Below are positions 45,004 to 52,851 of a stretch of 64,000 bases of DNA, piece after piece. The DNA lies in assembly GCF_003065425.1 (NCBI RefSeq), contig NZ_CP026949.1, forward strand, positions 806,001 to 870,000, given 5' to 3'. The notes under the pieces were generated by a model that saw only the letters and a list, made by a program, of their open reading frames with translations, searched no databases and was not told where the DNA came from. The stretch is from Mycetocola zhujimingii (GTDB taxonomy: Bacteria > Actinomycetota > Actinomycetes > Actinomycetales > Microbacteriaceae). How positions within the stretch are numbered: position 1 is the first letter of the stretch; each line of letters starts with the position of its first letter. The position numbers and the translations under genes were made by a program.

Positions 45004-46045
45004 CTGGGCTGGAATCGCCTGGCTCGTCGTCCTGCTGGCCGGCAACGCCTTCTTCGTTGGTGCTGAGTTCGCCGTCATCTCGGCGAAGCGATCGCAGATC
45101 GAACCGCTGGCCGAACAGGGCAAGCGCAGCGCCATCACCGCGCTGTGGGCGATGGAACACGCGACACTCATGCTTGCGACGAGCCAGCTGGGTATCACCG
45201 TGTGCTCGCTGCTGATCCTCAACGTGTCAGAGCCGGCGATCCACCATCTGCTGGAGGTGCCGCTCGCGGTCACGGGCCTCCCCGAGGAAATGGTCGGGAC
45301 CGTTGCGTTCATCGTGACGCTGCTGCTCGTCTCCTACCTCCACGTCGTGTTCGGCGAGATGGTGCCGAAGAACCTCTCGTTCTCGGTGCCCGACCGGGCT
45401 GTGCTTCTCCTGGCGCCACCCCTGGTCTTCGTCGGTCGCGTCTTCAAGCCGGTGATCTGGGTGCTCAACGGGGCGGCCAACGCGGTCCTCAGGCTGTTCG
45501 GAGTGGAGCCGAAAGACGAGGCCACGTCGACGTTCACCCTCGACGAGGTGGCGAACATCGTCTCGCAGTCGACGCGTGAGGGCTTGCTGCTCGACTCGAC
45601 CGGTGCACTCGTTGCGGCTTTCGAGTTCACCAACAAGAAGGTCATCGACGTCGCGATTCCCCTCGAGAACCTCATCACGCTTCCCGAGAACGCCACGCCG
45701 GCCGACGTCGAGCGCGCGGTCGCCAAGCACGGCTTCTCGCGTTACGTGATCGTCGACGAGCACGGGCTGCCGTCAGGCTACCTCCACCTCAAGGATGTCC
45801 TCAGCCTCGAGTCGGATGACGACGATGACGACTCGGACAAGCCGGTTCCCGCCAAGCGCATCCGCCAGCTGGTGTCGATCTTCGAGGACACAGACCTCGA
45901 AGACGCCCTCGCCATCATGAGGCGGTCAGGCGCTCACCTCGCCCGCGCGTTCAACAGCGAAGGCGATACGACCGGTGTGTTGTTCCTCGAGGACATCATC
46001 GAGGAACTCGTCGGCGAAGTTCAGGATGCCACGAGGCGGCACTAG
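44996..46045 (+). CDS. Second CNNM/CBS transporter paralogue lacking the CorC_HlyC domain
   Basis: A protein of 349 residues from the ATG at 44996, with GGAAGGAG 7 bases upstream. The CNNM domain (NAFFVGAEFAVISAKRSQIEPLAEQGKRSAI, LATSQLGITVCSLLILNVSEPAI) and a CBS pair (residues about 215-345) are present. The protein ends right after FLEDIIEELVGEVQDATRRH, so the CorC_HlyC domain of its neighbour is missing. The two paralogues overlap by 8 bases and are coupled, so they may form a heteromer in which only one partner carries the C-terminal regulatory domain (inference). The 3' end overlaps the Old Yellow Enzyme gene by 4 bases tail to tail. Confidence 0.87.
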   Translation: MSDWAGIAWLVVLLAGNAFFVGAEFAVISAKRSQIEPLAEQGKRSAITALWAMEHATLMLATSQLGITVCSLLILNVSEPAIHHLLEVPLAVTGLPEEMVGTVAFIVTLLLVSYLHVVFGEMVPKNLSFSVPDRAVLLLAPPLVFVGRVFKPVIWVLNGAANAVLRLFGVEPKDEATSTFTLDEVANIVSQSTREGLLLDSTGALVAAFEFTNKKVIDVAIPLENLITLPENATPADVERAVAKHGFSRYVIVDEHGLPSGYLHLKDVLSLESDDDDDDSDKPVPAKRIRQLVSIFEDTDLEDALAIMRRSGAHLARAFNSEGDTTGVLFLEDIIEELVGEVQDATRRH

Positions 46046-47136
46046 CTGTTTGCGGGCGCCGGGTACGGCGCCCGCTCGTACTGGCCGGGCACGTAGTCGA
46101 TGCGCGCGCCGAGCTCGGCCGCCGCACGCAGGGGGAAGTGCGGGTCGCGGAGCGCTTCTCGGCCGATCAGGACCGCGTCGGCGCTGCCCGACGCGACAAT
46201 CTCCTCGGCCTGTGCTGCATCGGTGATCAAACCGACCGCCGCAACACCGACCCCGGCAGCAGCCCTCACTGACGCGGCGAACGGCACCTGGTAACCGGGC
46301 GAGAGCGGGATCTCGACGCCGGGGATAGCGCCACCGGTCGAGATGTCGAAAAAGTCTGCTCCGGCATCAGCGGCCCAGCGGGCCACCGTTGCCGTTTGGC
46401 CCTCGTCCCAGCCGTCAGGCGCCCAGTCGGTCGCCGAGAACCTGACGAACACCACGGAGTTCCCGGCGTTCTCCCTGACCGCCTCGACGACCCTGAGCAG
46501 CAACCGTGCGCGGTTCTCCAGCGATCCGCCGTAGCTGTCGGTGCGGGTGTTGACGAGCGGGCTCAGGAACTGGTGCAGCAGGTACCCGTGCGCCGCGTGG
46601 ATCTCGAGCACACTGAAGCCCGCGGTGACGGCGCGACGCGCTGCCGCTGCGAAGTCGGCGACCACCCTGTCGATGCCGGCCTCGTCGAGTTCGCGCGGGG
46701 CGGTAAACCCGTCGAATGCGTCGGTTGTCGGGCCGACGGTCTCCCAGCCGCCGTCAGCGATGGGCAGGCTGCCGCGGCGCCCGTCGCTGCCCCATGGAGC
46801 GAAGGTCGATGCCTTACGCCCGGCATGGCCGAGCTGGATACCCGCTGCAGCACCGTGCGACTGGATGAACCGAACCACGCGCGCCCAGGCATCCGCTTGT
46901 TCGTCCGTCCAGATCCCCGTGTCGCGGTCGCTGATCCTGCCTTCGGGGCTGACCGCTGTGGCCTCGGAGATGACGAGTCCGGCGCCGCCGATCGCGAACT
47001 GGCCGAGGTGCACGAGGTGCCAGTCGGTGGGGACGCCGTCGCGCGCCTCGACCGAGTACTGGCACATGGCCGGGATCCAGACGCGGTTCCGGATCGTGAG
47101 GTTCCTCAGGGTGAGCGGCGTGAACAGGGCGGGCAT
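46042..47136 (-). CDS. NADH:flavin oxidoreductase, Old Yellow Enzyme (YqjM-like)
   Basis: A protein of 364 residues. FMN-binding barrel with FTPLTLRNLTIRNRVWIPAMCQYS (the Cys typical of thermophilic-like YqjM enzymes), IQLGHAGRKAS, and the substrate-binding pair in EIHAAHGYLLHQFLSP. VLIGREALRDPHFPLRAAAELG ends the phosphate site. It reduces activated C=C double bonds with NADPH or NADH, often in detoxification. The ATG at 47136 is preferred because GAGGAG lies 4 bases upstream and the protein then begins at the conserved FTPL motif. Confidence 0.92.
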   Translation of the reverse strand: MPALFTPLTLRNLTIRNRVWIPAMCQYSVEARDGVPTDWHLVHLGQFAIGGAGLVISEATAVSPEGRISDRDTGIWTDEQADAWARVVRFIQSHGAAAGIQLGHAGRKASTFAPWGSDGRRGSLPIADGGWETVGPTTDAFDGFTAPRELDEAGIDRVVADFAAAARRAVTAGFSVLEIHAAHGYLLHQFLSPLVNTRTDSYGGSLENRARLLLRVVEAVRENAGNSVVFVRFSATDWAPDGWDEGQTATVARWAADAGADFFDISTGGAIPGVEIPLSPGYQVPFAASVRAAAGVGVAAVGLITDAAQAEEIVASGSADAVLIGREALRDPHFPLRAAAELGARIDYVPGQYERAPYPAPANS

Positions 47137-47199
47137 CGATCTCCTCAGCGCGGCGTGCCTGGTGCACACCGAGGCTGTTCAACTTATCCCACCGGCCTC

Positions 47200-47211
47200 T
47201 ATCGTGAGGGG
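47200..47211 (+). promoter_or_regulatory. Leaderless promoter of nnrD
   Basis: TATCGT (47200-47205) is followed by 6 bases and the ATG at 47212. Confidence 0.5.
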
Positions 47212-48051
47212 ATGGAGAGCGAATGGATGCCGTGGGCCGAGCGCGACGCAGCAGTGTACGTTGCGGTTCCCACCGAGCGCGATGATAAGTACAGCCGTGG
47301 CGTGCTTGGCATTGTCACAGGGTCAGCGGAGTATCCCGGTGCCGGGGTTCTCGGCGTTGAAGGTGCTGCGCGTACCGGGCTTGGGATGATCAGGTACCTC
47401 GGTGACGCGACGAAGCTCGTGTTGTCGCGGCGCCCCGAGGTGGTGACCCTTCCGGGGAGAGTGCAGGCGTGGCTCATCGGGTCAGGTACGGATTCGGGGG
47501 AGCTCGGTCTGCTCGGAACCCTCTTCTCGGATGCCCTCGCGTCTGGCGAGCCTGTGGTTGCCGACGGCGGTGCGCTCGAGATGGCGGCAGAGGCGCCGAG
47601 GGCGGGGGTGGTCGTCACACCGCACTACAGGGAACTGGCGCGCATGCTCGCGCACGTCGGGGAGAGTGTGTCTGCCCAGACCATCGCAACGACGCCGTCA
47701 GTCTGGGCCAGTCGTGCCGCTGACATCCTCAGGGTCACCGTGCTGCTGAAGGGCAGCACCACCTTTATCGCGGAGCCACTGGGAGCGCGGATCGCTGTCT
47801 CCGGTGCGCCCGGCTGGACAGCGACCGCCGGCGCGGGCGACGTGCTTGGCGGTGTGCTTGGTGCGCTCGTGGCAACGCACGCCGGCGGGGCGTTCGAACC
47901 CGGCACTCTCGCGCGGCTTGCTGCGTCGGCCCAGGTGCTGCACGCGACCGCCGCACAACGTGCCTCACAGGGCGGCCCGATCGTCGCGCTCGATATCGCA
48001 GAGGCGCTGCCGGACGCGGTCAGGCAGTTGCTCGCCATCCGCGGCGACTGA
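47212..48051 (+). CDS. nnrD: ADP-dependent NAD(P)H-hydrate dehydratase
   Basis: A protein of 279 residues with a ribokinase-like fold. It repairs hydrated NAD(P)H back to NAD(P)H in an ADP-dependent reaction. Visible parts are KYSRGVLGIVTGSAEYPGAGVLGVEGAARTGLGMIRYL near the start, AWLIGSGTD, VVTPHYRELARML, VLLKGSTTFI, and the catalytic GWTATAGAGDVLGGVLGALVA, where the Asp is the base. Only the dehydratase domain is present; no epimerase (NnrE) domain is fused, as is common in Microbacteriaceae. The start is supported by the leaderless box. Confidence 0.93.
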   Translation: MESEWMPWAERDAAVYVAVPTERDDKYSRGVLGIVTGSAEYPGAGVLGVEGAARTGLGMIRYLGDATKLVLSRRPEVVTLPGRVQAWLIGSGTDSGELGLLGTLFSDALASGEPVVADGGALEMAAEAPRAGVVVTPHYRELARMLAHVGESVSAQTIATTPSVWASRAADILRVTVLLKGSTTFIAEPLGARIAVSGAPGWTATAGAGDVLGGVLGALVATHAGGAFEPGTLARLAASAQVLHATAAQRASQGGPIVALDIAEALPDAVRQLLAIRGD

Positions 48052-48122
48052 CGACCCGGGCGAACTTCTCACAGGGACGTCCCAGCCTCGCGATGGTTGG
48101 AATTCCGCCGCTTCTCGCTAAC

Positions 48123-48144
48123 ATTAGTTTCAGCTTCAACTAAT
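48123..48144. promoter_or_regulatory. Inverted-repeat operator ahead of the flavin operon
   Basis: ATTAGTT (48123-48129) and AACTAAT (48138-48144) form 7-base arms of a 22-base near-palindrome with an 8-base centre. It lies 28 bases before the lipoprotein ATG, inside the probable promoter (TAACAT at 48119-48124). The AT-rich arms stand out in this GC-rich window and resemble MarR-type sites. No regulator gene is adjacent. Confidence 0.6.
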
Positions 48145-48171
48145 TGGACAACCGCGAGAACGGAATCAGCC

Positions 48172-48606
48172 ATGCAGACAAGCACCAGATCACGGACAGC
48201 GGCAGCCCTGGCGGGACTCGCTGTCATCGGCGGACTGGCCGGGTGCTCAGCACCGGCCGGCCAGGCAGCGAATGACGACGGCAACACTCCGTCGGCGCCG
48301 GAGTCCGGCGCGGAATACACCGACGGCGAGTACACGGCGACGGGGGATTACACCTCACCGGGTGGTGAGGAGACGGTCACCGTGACGCTCTCGCTCGAGG
48401 ACAGCGTCGTGACCGCACTCGACGTCACGGGGAGCGGAAACACTCCGAACGGCAAGAAGTTCCAGGGCGAGTTCATCGACAACATCTCGGACATCGTCGT
48501 TGGCCAGCGCATCGACGAGTTGAAGGTCTCCAAGGTCGCCGGCTCGTCGCTGACCAGCGGCGGATTCAACGCGGCAATCGATGAGATCAAGGGCGATGCC
48601 GACTGA
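48172..48606 (+). CDS. FMN-binding domain lipoprotein, probable target of flavinylation
   Basis: A protein of 144 residues. A lipoprotein signal ends LAGC with Cys25 at the lipobox. A polar linker (26-48) precedes an FMN_bind-type domain (49-140: YTDGEYTATGDYTSPGGEETVTVTLSL, ALDVTGSGNTPNGKKFQGEFIDNISDIVVGQ). The end AGSSLTSGGFNAAID matches the RnfG/NqrC flavinylation motif SGATxTS, so Ser126 is the likely covalent FMN site (my alignment by eye). The next gene encodes the ApbE transferase that would attach FMN. Anchored outside the membrane, it could carry electrons away from the RnfD-like membrane protein two genes down. Confidence 0.85.
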   Translation: MQTSTRSRTAAALAGLAVIGGLAGCSAPAGQAANDDGNTPSAPESGAEYTDGEYTATGDYTSPGGEETVTVTLSLEDSVVTALDVTGSGNTPNGKKFQGEFIDNISDIVVGQRIDELKVSKVAGSSLTSGGFNAAIDEIKGDAD

Positions 48607-49564
48607 GCCTGATGAGCTCGTGGCCGCTGGTGTTTCCGTCGCGGGCATCCGCTTCGTCAGAACACCGGGTTCTGTCGCATTCGACGCGATAGGCACGCGC
48701 TGGCAGATCGACTCGGAACGGCCGATCACGCCTGGTCTGCTCACGGGGATTGCGAGGCGCATCGACGAGTTCGACAGCGTCTGGTCACGATTCCGAGCTG
48801 ACTCGACAGTGACGGAAATCGCCGCTGTCGGCGGAAGCCGGGATCTGGGGCCGGATGCTCCCGCCCTCTTCAGCCTGTACCGGCGCCTCGGCGAAGCATC
48901 AGGTGGCGGCGTCTCGCCGCTGGTCGGCGACGCGCTTGTCGCGCTCGGCTACGACGCGTCGTATTCCTTCCGCCAGAGCGGTATTCCGGCACCGGCGCCG
49001 GCGGTGGAGGACGTCGCCGCACTGAACGGCACGGTGCTCACCGTGAGCCGTCCCGTGTCGATCGACGTCGGCGCCGCGGGCAAGGGCTATCTCGTCGACC
49101 GCGTGTCCGAGCTTCTCCTGGCCGATGGGCATACCTCGTTCACTGTCGATGCGTCCGGCGACCTGCTGCACAGCGGCCCGCCGATCCGGATCGCACTCGA
49201 GCACCCATTCGACCCGGAACTCGCGATCGGAGTGCTGAGCTTTGCCGGGGGAGCGTTGGCCGCGTCGGCAACGAACCGGAGGGCATGGGGCAACGGACTG
49301 CACCACGTGATCGATGGTCGCACCGGCGAACCGGTGCGTGAGGTGGTTGCGACCTGGGCCACCGCCGACGATGCGGCCACGGCTGACGGTGCGGCGACGG
49401 CGTTGTTCTTCACGGGTCCTGTCGCGCTGCGTGCTTCCCTGGGGGCCGGAGGCTCGGGCATCGCAGGGGCCGATATCGCGGGCCGCGGTATCGAGGGCCT
49501 CCGTATGTTCACCGACGGATCGGTTGAGTACTCCCCGGGGTTCTCCGCCGAACTGTTCCGATGA
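48596..49564 (+). CDS. apbE: FAD:protein FMN transferase ApbE
   Basis: A protein of 322 residues. It transfers FMN from FAD onto Ser/Thr of extracytoplasmic flavoproteins using Mg2+. Conserved parts are SVAFDAIGTRWQI, DEFDSVWSRFRADSTVTEI, SIDVGAAGKGYLVDRVSELL (DxGGxxKGY type), VDASGDLLHSGPPIRIALEHP, the HHVIDGRTGEP motif, and DAATADGAATALFFTG. The ATG at 48596 lies inside the end of the lipoprotein gene (11-base overlap), which shows coupling to its probable substrate. No obvious signal peptide is seen, so where it acts is unclear. Confidence 0.92.
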   Translation: MPTEPDELVAAGVSVAGIRFVRTPGSVAFDAIGTRWQIDSERPITPGLLTGIARRIDEFDSVWSRFRADSTVTEIAAVGGSRDLGPDAPALFSLYRRLGEASGGGVSPLVGDALVALGYDASYSFRQSGIPAPAPAVEDVAALNGTVLTVSRPVSIDVGAAGKGYLVDRVSELLLADGHTSFTVDASGDLLHSGPPIRIALEHPFDPELAIGVLSFAGGALAASATNRRAWGNGLHHVIDGRTGEPVREVVATWATADDAATADGAATALFFTGPVALRASLGAGGSGIAGADIAGRGIEGLRMFTDGSVEYSPGFSAELFR

Positions 49565-49603
49565 GGTGTGTGCGATGAAAATTGTGCGACGAGAGGTGTC
49601 CCG

Positions 49604-51142
49604 ATGAGAGATGTACCGGTGAGAATTGTGCCAACGCGAGCTGTTTCACTGCGGGGAGCGTTCGATACCGCGCTCGGTCGCGTCACGACCTACCGGCAGG
49701 TCCTTGTGCTCCTTCTCCTGCTGGCCGGGGTGAGCATGTTGCTGAGCGCGACCGGACTGCTCTTCTTCACGCCGCTTGAACTGCTGTGCGGGCTCCTCGT
49801 CGCCGTCGGTGTCAGTTACCTGTCCAATGCCGGGGTTGCCCGGCTGTTCCGGGTGGTTCCGCACGGAGAGTCGGCGCTCATTACCGGCCTCCTGCTGTTT
49901 TTCATTTTCCGCCCGAGTACCGAACCCGGTGAGCTCATCGCCACTGCGGCCGCGGCCCTCGCCGCCACGCTGTCGAAGTATCTCCTCGCCGTGAGGGGCA
50001 GGCACATTTTCAATCCGGCCGCTTTCGGTGCCGTGGTCGTCGGGGTAACCGGACTCGGCGTGTCGTGGTGGTGGGCGGGAAGCCAGGTGCTCCTCCCGGT
50101 CGTACTCGTCGGCGCGTTCCTCGTGCTGTATCGCACGCGTCGCCTGGCGATGGCCGGCGTCTTCGTCGGGGTGAGCGTTACCGTCATCGCCGCTGGACTG
50201 GTCGCGGGTGGCATGTCGATCGGTGCGGCGCTCCTCACGCCGTTCACCTCGTATCCGGTCGTGTTTCTCGCCGGGTTCATGCTGAGCGAACCCCTGACCC
50301 TCCCGCCGAAGCGCTGGCAGCAGCTCGCGGAGGCGGCGGTGGTCGGAGTGCTGTTCGCCCTGCCGTATTCAATCGGACCCCTCTACTCGACGCCTGAACT
50401 CGCGCTCGTCGTCGGTAACCTCCTCGCATTCGTCGCGACCCAGCGCCGTGGCATCCGCCTCGAGGTGTTGTCACGTCGTCGGATCGGACCGTCGATTGTC
50501 GAGATGACGTTCCGGCCGAGTGCGCCGGTGAGGTTTGAGCCAGGCCAGTACCTCGAGTTGCAGGTGCCGCACCGCCGTGCCGATGCGCGAGGGCAGCGGA
50601 GGATGTTCAGCATTGCGTCGCCACCGGCATCCGGCGAGCTGTCGATCGCGTACCGGGACAGCGCGAGCAGTTTCAAGGCCGCGCTCGGCACCCTCGAACC
50701 CGGCGAGCGCGTGCGGGCGACGGGAATCTGGGGCGACTTCCTGTTGCCGCGGGATACCTCGCGACCGGTGCTGCTCGTCGGCGCCGGTATCGGGGTCACA
50801 CCGTTCCTCAGCCAGCTCGCCGCTGTCGGCGGGAGCGCTCGCGACATGGTGCTCGTGTACACCGTCGCGGATGCCGCTGAGCTGGCTGTGCTCGACGGAC
50901 TCGACCTGTCTGGCGTTCGTGTCCTGATTCTCGCACCGGAGCAGCCAGAGCGCCTGGCGGACGGGGTCAGCTACCTCGGGTCCGGCCGCCTCGATCGTGA
51001 CCGTCTTGCCGCCGCCGTTCCCGACGCCGGCTCGCGGGAGGCATGGGTGTCGGGGCCGCCCGCGTTCGTCGACGACATCCGGCCGATCCTCCGCGCCATC
51101 GGCGTGCGACAGATCCACAAGGATTACTTCTTGGGGTACTAG
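49604..51142 (+). CDS. RnfD/NqrB-like membrane domain fused to a ferredoxin-NAD(P)+ reductase module
   Basis: A protein of 512 residues. Residues about 30-280 hold eight or more membrane helices with HIFNPAAFGAVVVG and a conserved loop SYPVVFLAGFMLSEPLTLPPKR, the positions that read FNPA and DP in RnfD/NqrB. The covalent-FMN motif SGAT of true RnfD/NqrB is not seen. Residues 285-390 are an FAD-binding domain (FEPGQYLELQVP, RMFSIASPP). Residues 395-512 bind NAD(P) (LLVGAGIGVTPFLSQL) and end in DYFLGY. No iron-sulfur motif is present. It would pass electrons from NAD(P)H through flavins across the membrane, probably to the FMN lipoprotein (inference). An alternative GTG start lies at 49568. Confidence 0.85.
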   Translation: MRDVPVRIVPTRAVSLRGAFDTALGRVTTYRQVLVLLLLLAGVSMLLSATGLLFFTPLELLCGLLVAVGVSYLSNAGVARLFRVVPHGESALITGLLLFFIFRPSTEPGELIATAAAALAATLSKYLLAVRGRHIFNPAAFGAVVVGVTGLGVSWWWAGSQVLLPVVLVGAFLVLYRTRRLAMAGVFVGVSVTVIAAGLVAGGMSIGAALLTPFTSYPVVFLAGFMLSEPLTLPPKRWQQLAEAAVVGVLFALPYSIGPLYSTPELALVVGNLLAFVATQRRGIRLEVLSRRRIGPSIVEMTFRPSAPVRFEPGQYLELQVPHRRADARGQRRMFSIASPPASGELSIAYRDSASSFKAALGTLEPGERVRATGIWGDFLLPRDTSRPVLLVGAGIGVTPFLSQLAAVGGSARDMVLVYTVADAAELAVLDGLDLSGVRVLILAPEQPERLADGVSYLGSGRLDRDRLAAAVPDAGSREAWVSGPPAFVDDIRPILRAIGVRQIHKDYFLGY

Positions 51143-51154
51143 CTCACCGCGGCC

Positions 51155-51167
51155 TAGGATGAGTGCG
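51155..51167 (+). promoter_or_regulatory. Leaderless promoter of the GT87-like gene
   Basis: TAGGAT (51155-51160) lies 7 bases before a GTG at 51168. The ATG at 51159 is part of the box itself, which argues against it as the start. Confidence 0.45.
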
Positions 51168-52457
51168 GTGAGCAGGTCGATCGGGGTATGGGGCGCGTTT
51201 GTCCTCGTGCATGTCACCCTCGGCTGGATCTGCCTCGGCATGCCCGGCACCGGTATCGGCGCATACGCGATCGGACTCCCGCTCGGCGATGTGACCCTCG
51301 TGTACCAGCGCTGGATCGAGCAGGCGCTCGCCGGAGATGGAATTCCGGGAATCGACGGGCGATGGGTGTATCCCGCTGCGGCGCTCCTGCCGCTCTTTGC
51401 GGCCATGGCAGCCGGCCCGGAGAACTATGGCCTCACGTGGCTTCTCCTCGTGACCGTGCTCAATGCCGCGGCTCTCGCCGTCCTGCTCGGGCGGCATCGC
51501 TCGCCGCGTCGGGTCGCCGCAGCGTGGTGGTGGATCGCGTTCACCGCTGCACTCGGACCGATCTCCCTCGCTCGCATCGACTCGATCACCGTGCCGCTCG
51601 CGATCGTCGCGCTCCTGGTTGTGGCGAAGCATCCGCGGCTGGCCGGCACCCTGCTTGCGCTCGCCACCTGGATCAAGGTGTGGCCGGCAGCGATCATTGC
51701 CGCCATCGTGATCGCGTCGCGCCGCCGGTGGGACATCGTCGTCGCCGGGCTGGTCACGAGCGCGGTCATCGCGCTCATCGTTACCGCTGCCGGCGGGTCA
51801 GAGTTTCTCTTCGGTTTCGTCGGGGAACAGGCCGACCGTGGCTTGCAGATCGAAGCGCCGGCCGCATCCTGGTACCTCTGGCTCGCGGCATTGGGCTCAG
51901 GGTCGAGCGCCATCTACTACAGCACCGAGATTCTCACCTTCCAGGTGCAGGGCCCCAACGTCGACACTGTCGCAGCGATTCTGACGCCCGTGAGCGCCGT
52001 CGCGGCTGCAGGTGTGGCGCTCATTGGTCTCGTGGCGGTCAGGCGGGGAGCCCCCGTGGTCCAGGTTCTGCCGCCGCTCGCACTCGCCCTCGTCGTCACG
52101 CTCATGCTCGTCAACAAGGTGGGGTCTCCGCAGTTCGTGACGTGGCTGGTCGCGCCCGTCGTCCTGGGTGTCGTCTGGCGGGGGCGCCGCTACCTGGTGC
52201 CGGCGGTCATCGCTCTGGCCATCGCTGTCCTGACCCATCTGGTGTACCCCTACCTTTACGGGCATTTGCTTCGGGCTGACCCGGTTCTGGTCGCGATTCT
52301 CACGGTCCGAAATCTCGGCTATGCGGTTCTGCTCGGCTGGGCGATTGTGGCTGTTGCGCAGGCCGGTCGACGCGCATCGGGCTCAAGGGCTGTCTCGGGC
52401 CCCACCGCCGGAGTTAGCATGGAGACCCAGTCCCGGTCCGGGACTGCACACCACTGA
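51168..52457 (+). CDS. DUF2029/GT87-like polyprenol-mannosyltransferase-type membrane protein
   Basis: About 429 residues with roughly ten membrane helices. VYQRWIEQALAGDGIPGIDGRWVYPAAAL lies after the first helix, LGPISLARIDSITVPLAIVALLVVAKHPRLAGTLLALATWIKVWPAAIIAAIV contains the family's Lys-x-Trp-Pro pattern, and VTLMLVNKVGSPQFVTWLVAPVVLG follows. Glycosyltransferases of this family add mannose or arabinose to lipid-linked acceptors outside the membrane. The aspartate ID in SLARIDSIT may be catalytic (inference). It follows the flavin operon but has its own leaderless promoter. Neither substrate nor acceptor can be told. Confidence 0.78.
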   Translation: MSRSIGVWGAFVLVHVTLGWICLGMPGTGIGAYAIGLPLGDVTLVYQRWIEQALAGDGIPGIDGRWVYPAAALLPLFAAMAAGPENYGLTWLLLVTVLNAAALAVLLGRHRSPRRVAAAWWWIAFTAALGPISLARIDSITVPLAIVALLVVAKHPRLAGTLLALATWIKVWPAAIIAAIVIASRRRWDIVVAGLVTSAVIALIVTAAGGSEFLFGFVGEQADRGLQIEAPAASWYLWLAALGSGSSAIYYSTEILTFQVQGPNVDTVAAILTPVSAVAAAGVALIGLVAVRRGAPVVQVLPPLALALVVTLMLVNKVGSPQFVTWLVAPVVLGVVWRGRRYLVPAVIALAIAVLTHLVYPYLYGHLLRADPVLVAILTVRNLGYAVLLGWAIVAVAQAGRRASGSRAVSGPTAGVSMETQSRSGTAHH

Positions 52458-52474
52458 ACCGCCAGGGAGTAGCC

Positions 52475-52789
52475 ATGCTCGTCGCCTTCAGCGTCGCACC
52501 GTCAGGCGGCACCAACCCCGATGCGTCGGTGCACGATGCCGTTGCCGCCGCGGTCAGGATCGTACGGGAGTCCGGGCTGCCCAACTCCACTGACTCGATG
52601 TTCACGACGATCGAGGGGGAGTGGGACGAGGTCTTCGACGTGATCAAGCGCGCAACGGATGCCGTTGCACGGTTCGGTCCGCGCGTGTCACTCGTGCTGA
52701 AGGCCGATATCCGGCCAGGACACACCGGCGAGCTCACCGGCAAGGTCGAGCGGCTGGAACGCGCACTCGAGGAAAACCCGTCGGAGTGA
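52475..52789 (+). CDS. Thiamine-binding protein (MTH1187/YkoF-like, DUF77)
   Basis: A protein of 104 residues. A ferredoxin-like alpha/beta fold is suggested by MLVAFSVAPSGG, SVHDAVAAAVRIVRESGLPNSTDSMFTTIEGEWDEVFDVIKRATDAVA, PRVSLVLKADIRPGHTG and a C-terminal helix. Members bind thiamine or related compounds as tetramers. The start ATG has GGGAG 7 bases upstream. It stands alone after the GT87 gene; the pathway link is unclear. Confidence 0.88.
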   Translation: MLVAFSVAPSGGTNPDASVHDAVAAAVRIVRESGLPNSTDSMFTTIEGEWDEVFDVIKRATDAVARFGPRVSLVLKADIRPGHTGELTGKVERLERALEENPSE

Positions 52790-52825
52790 CCCGGCCACCC
52801 GGCCTCGGGGCCTGGCACCAGAAAT

Positions 52826-52843
52826 GACCCGCTGCAGCGGGTC
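52826..52843. terminator. Small perfect palindrome between convergent genes
   Basis: A perfect 18-base palindrome (GACCCGCTGCAGCGGGTC) lies between the thiamine-binding protein gene and the response regulator gene, with stops on both sides. It is short for a terminator and without a T run, so its role is uncertain. Confidence 0.4.
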
Positions 52844-52851
52844 GTGCGCTG

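Noticed and set aside
43687-46045. Hemolysin genes.
   Set aside because: The historical label for CNNM/CBS proteins is not supported; domain order indicates ion (Mg2+-type) transport.
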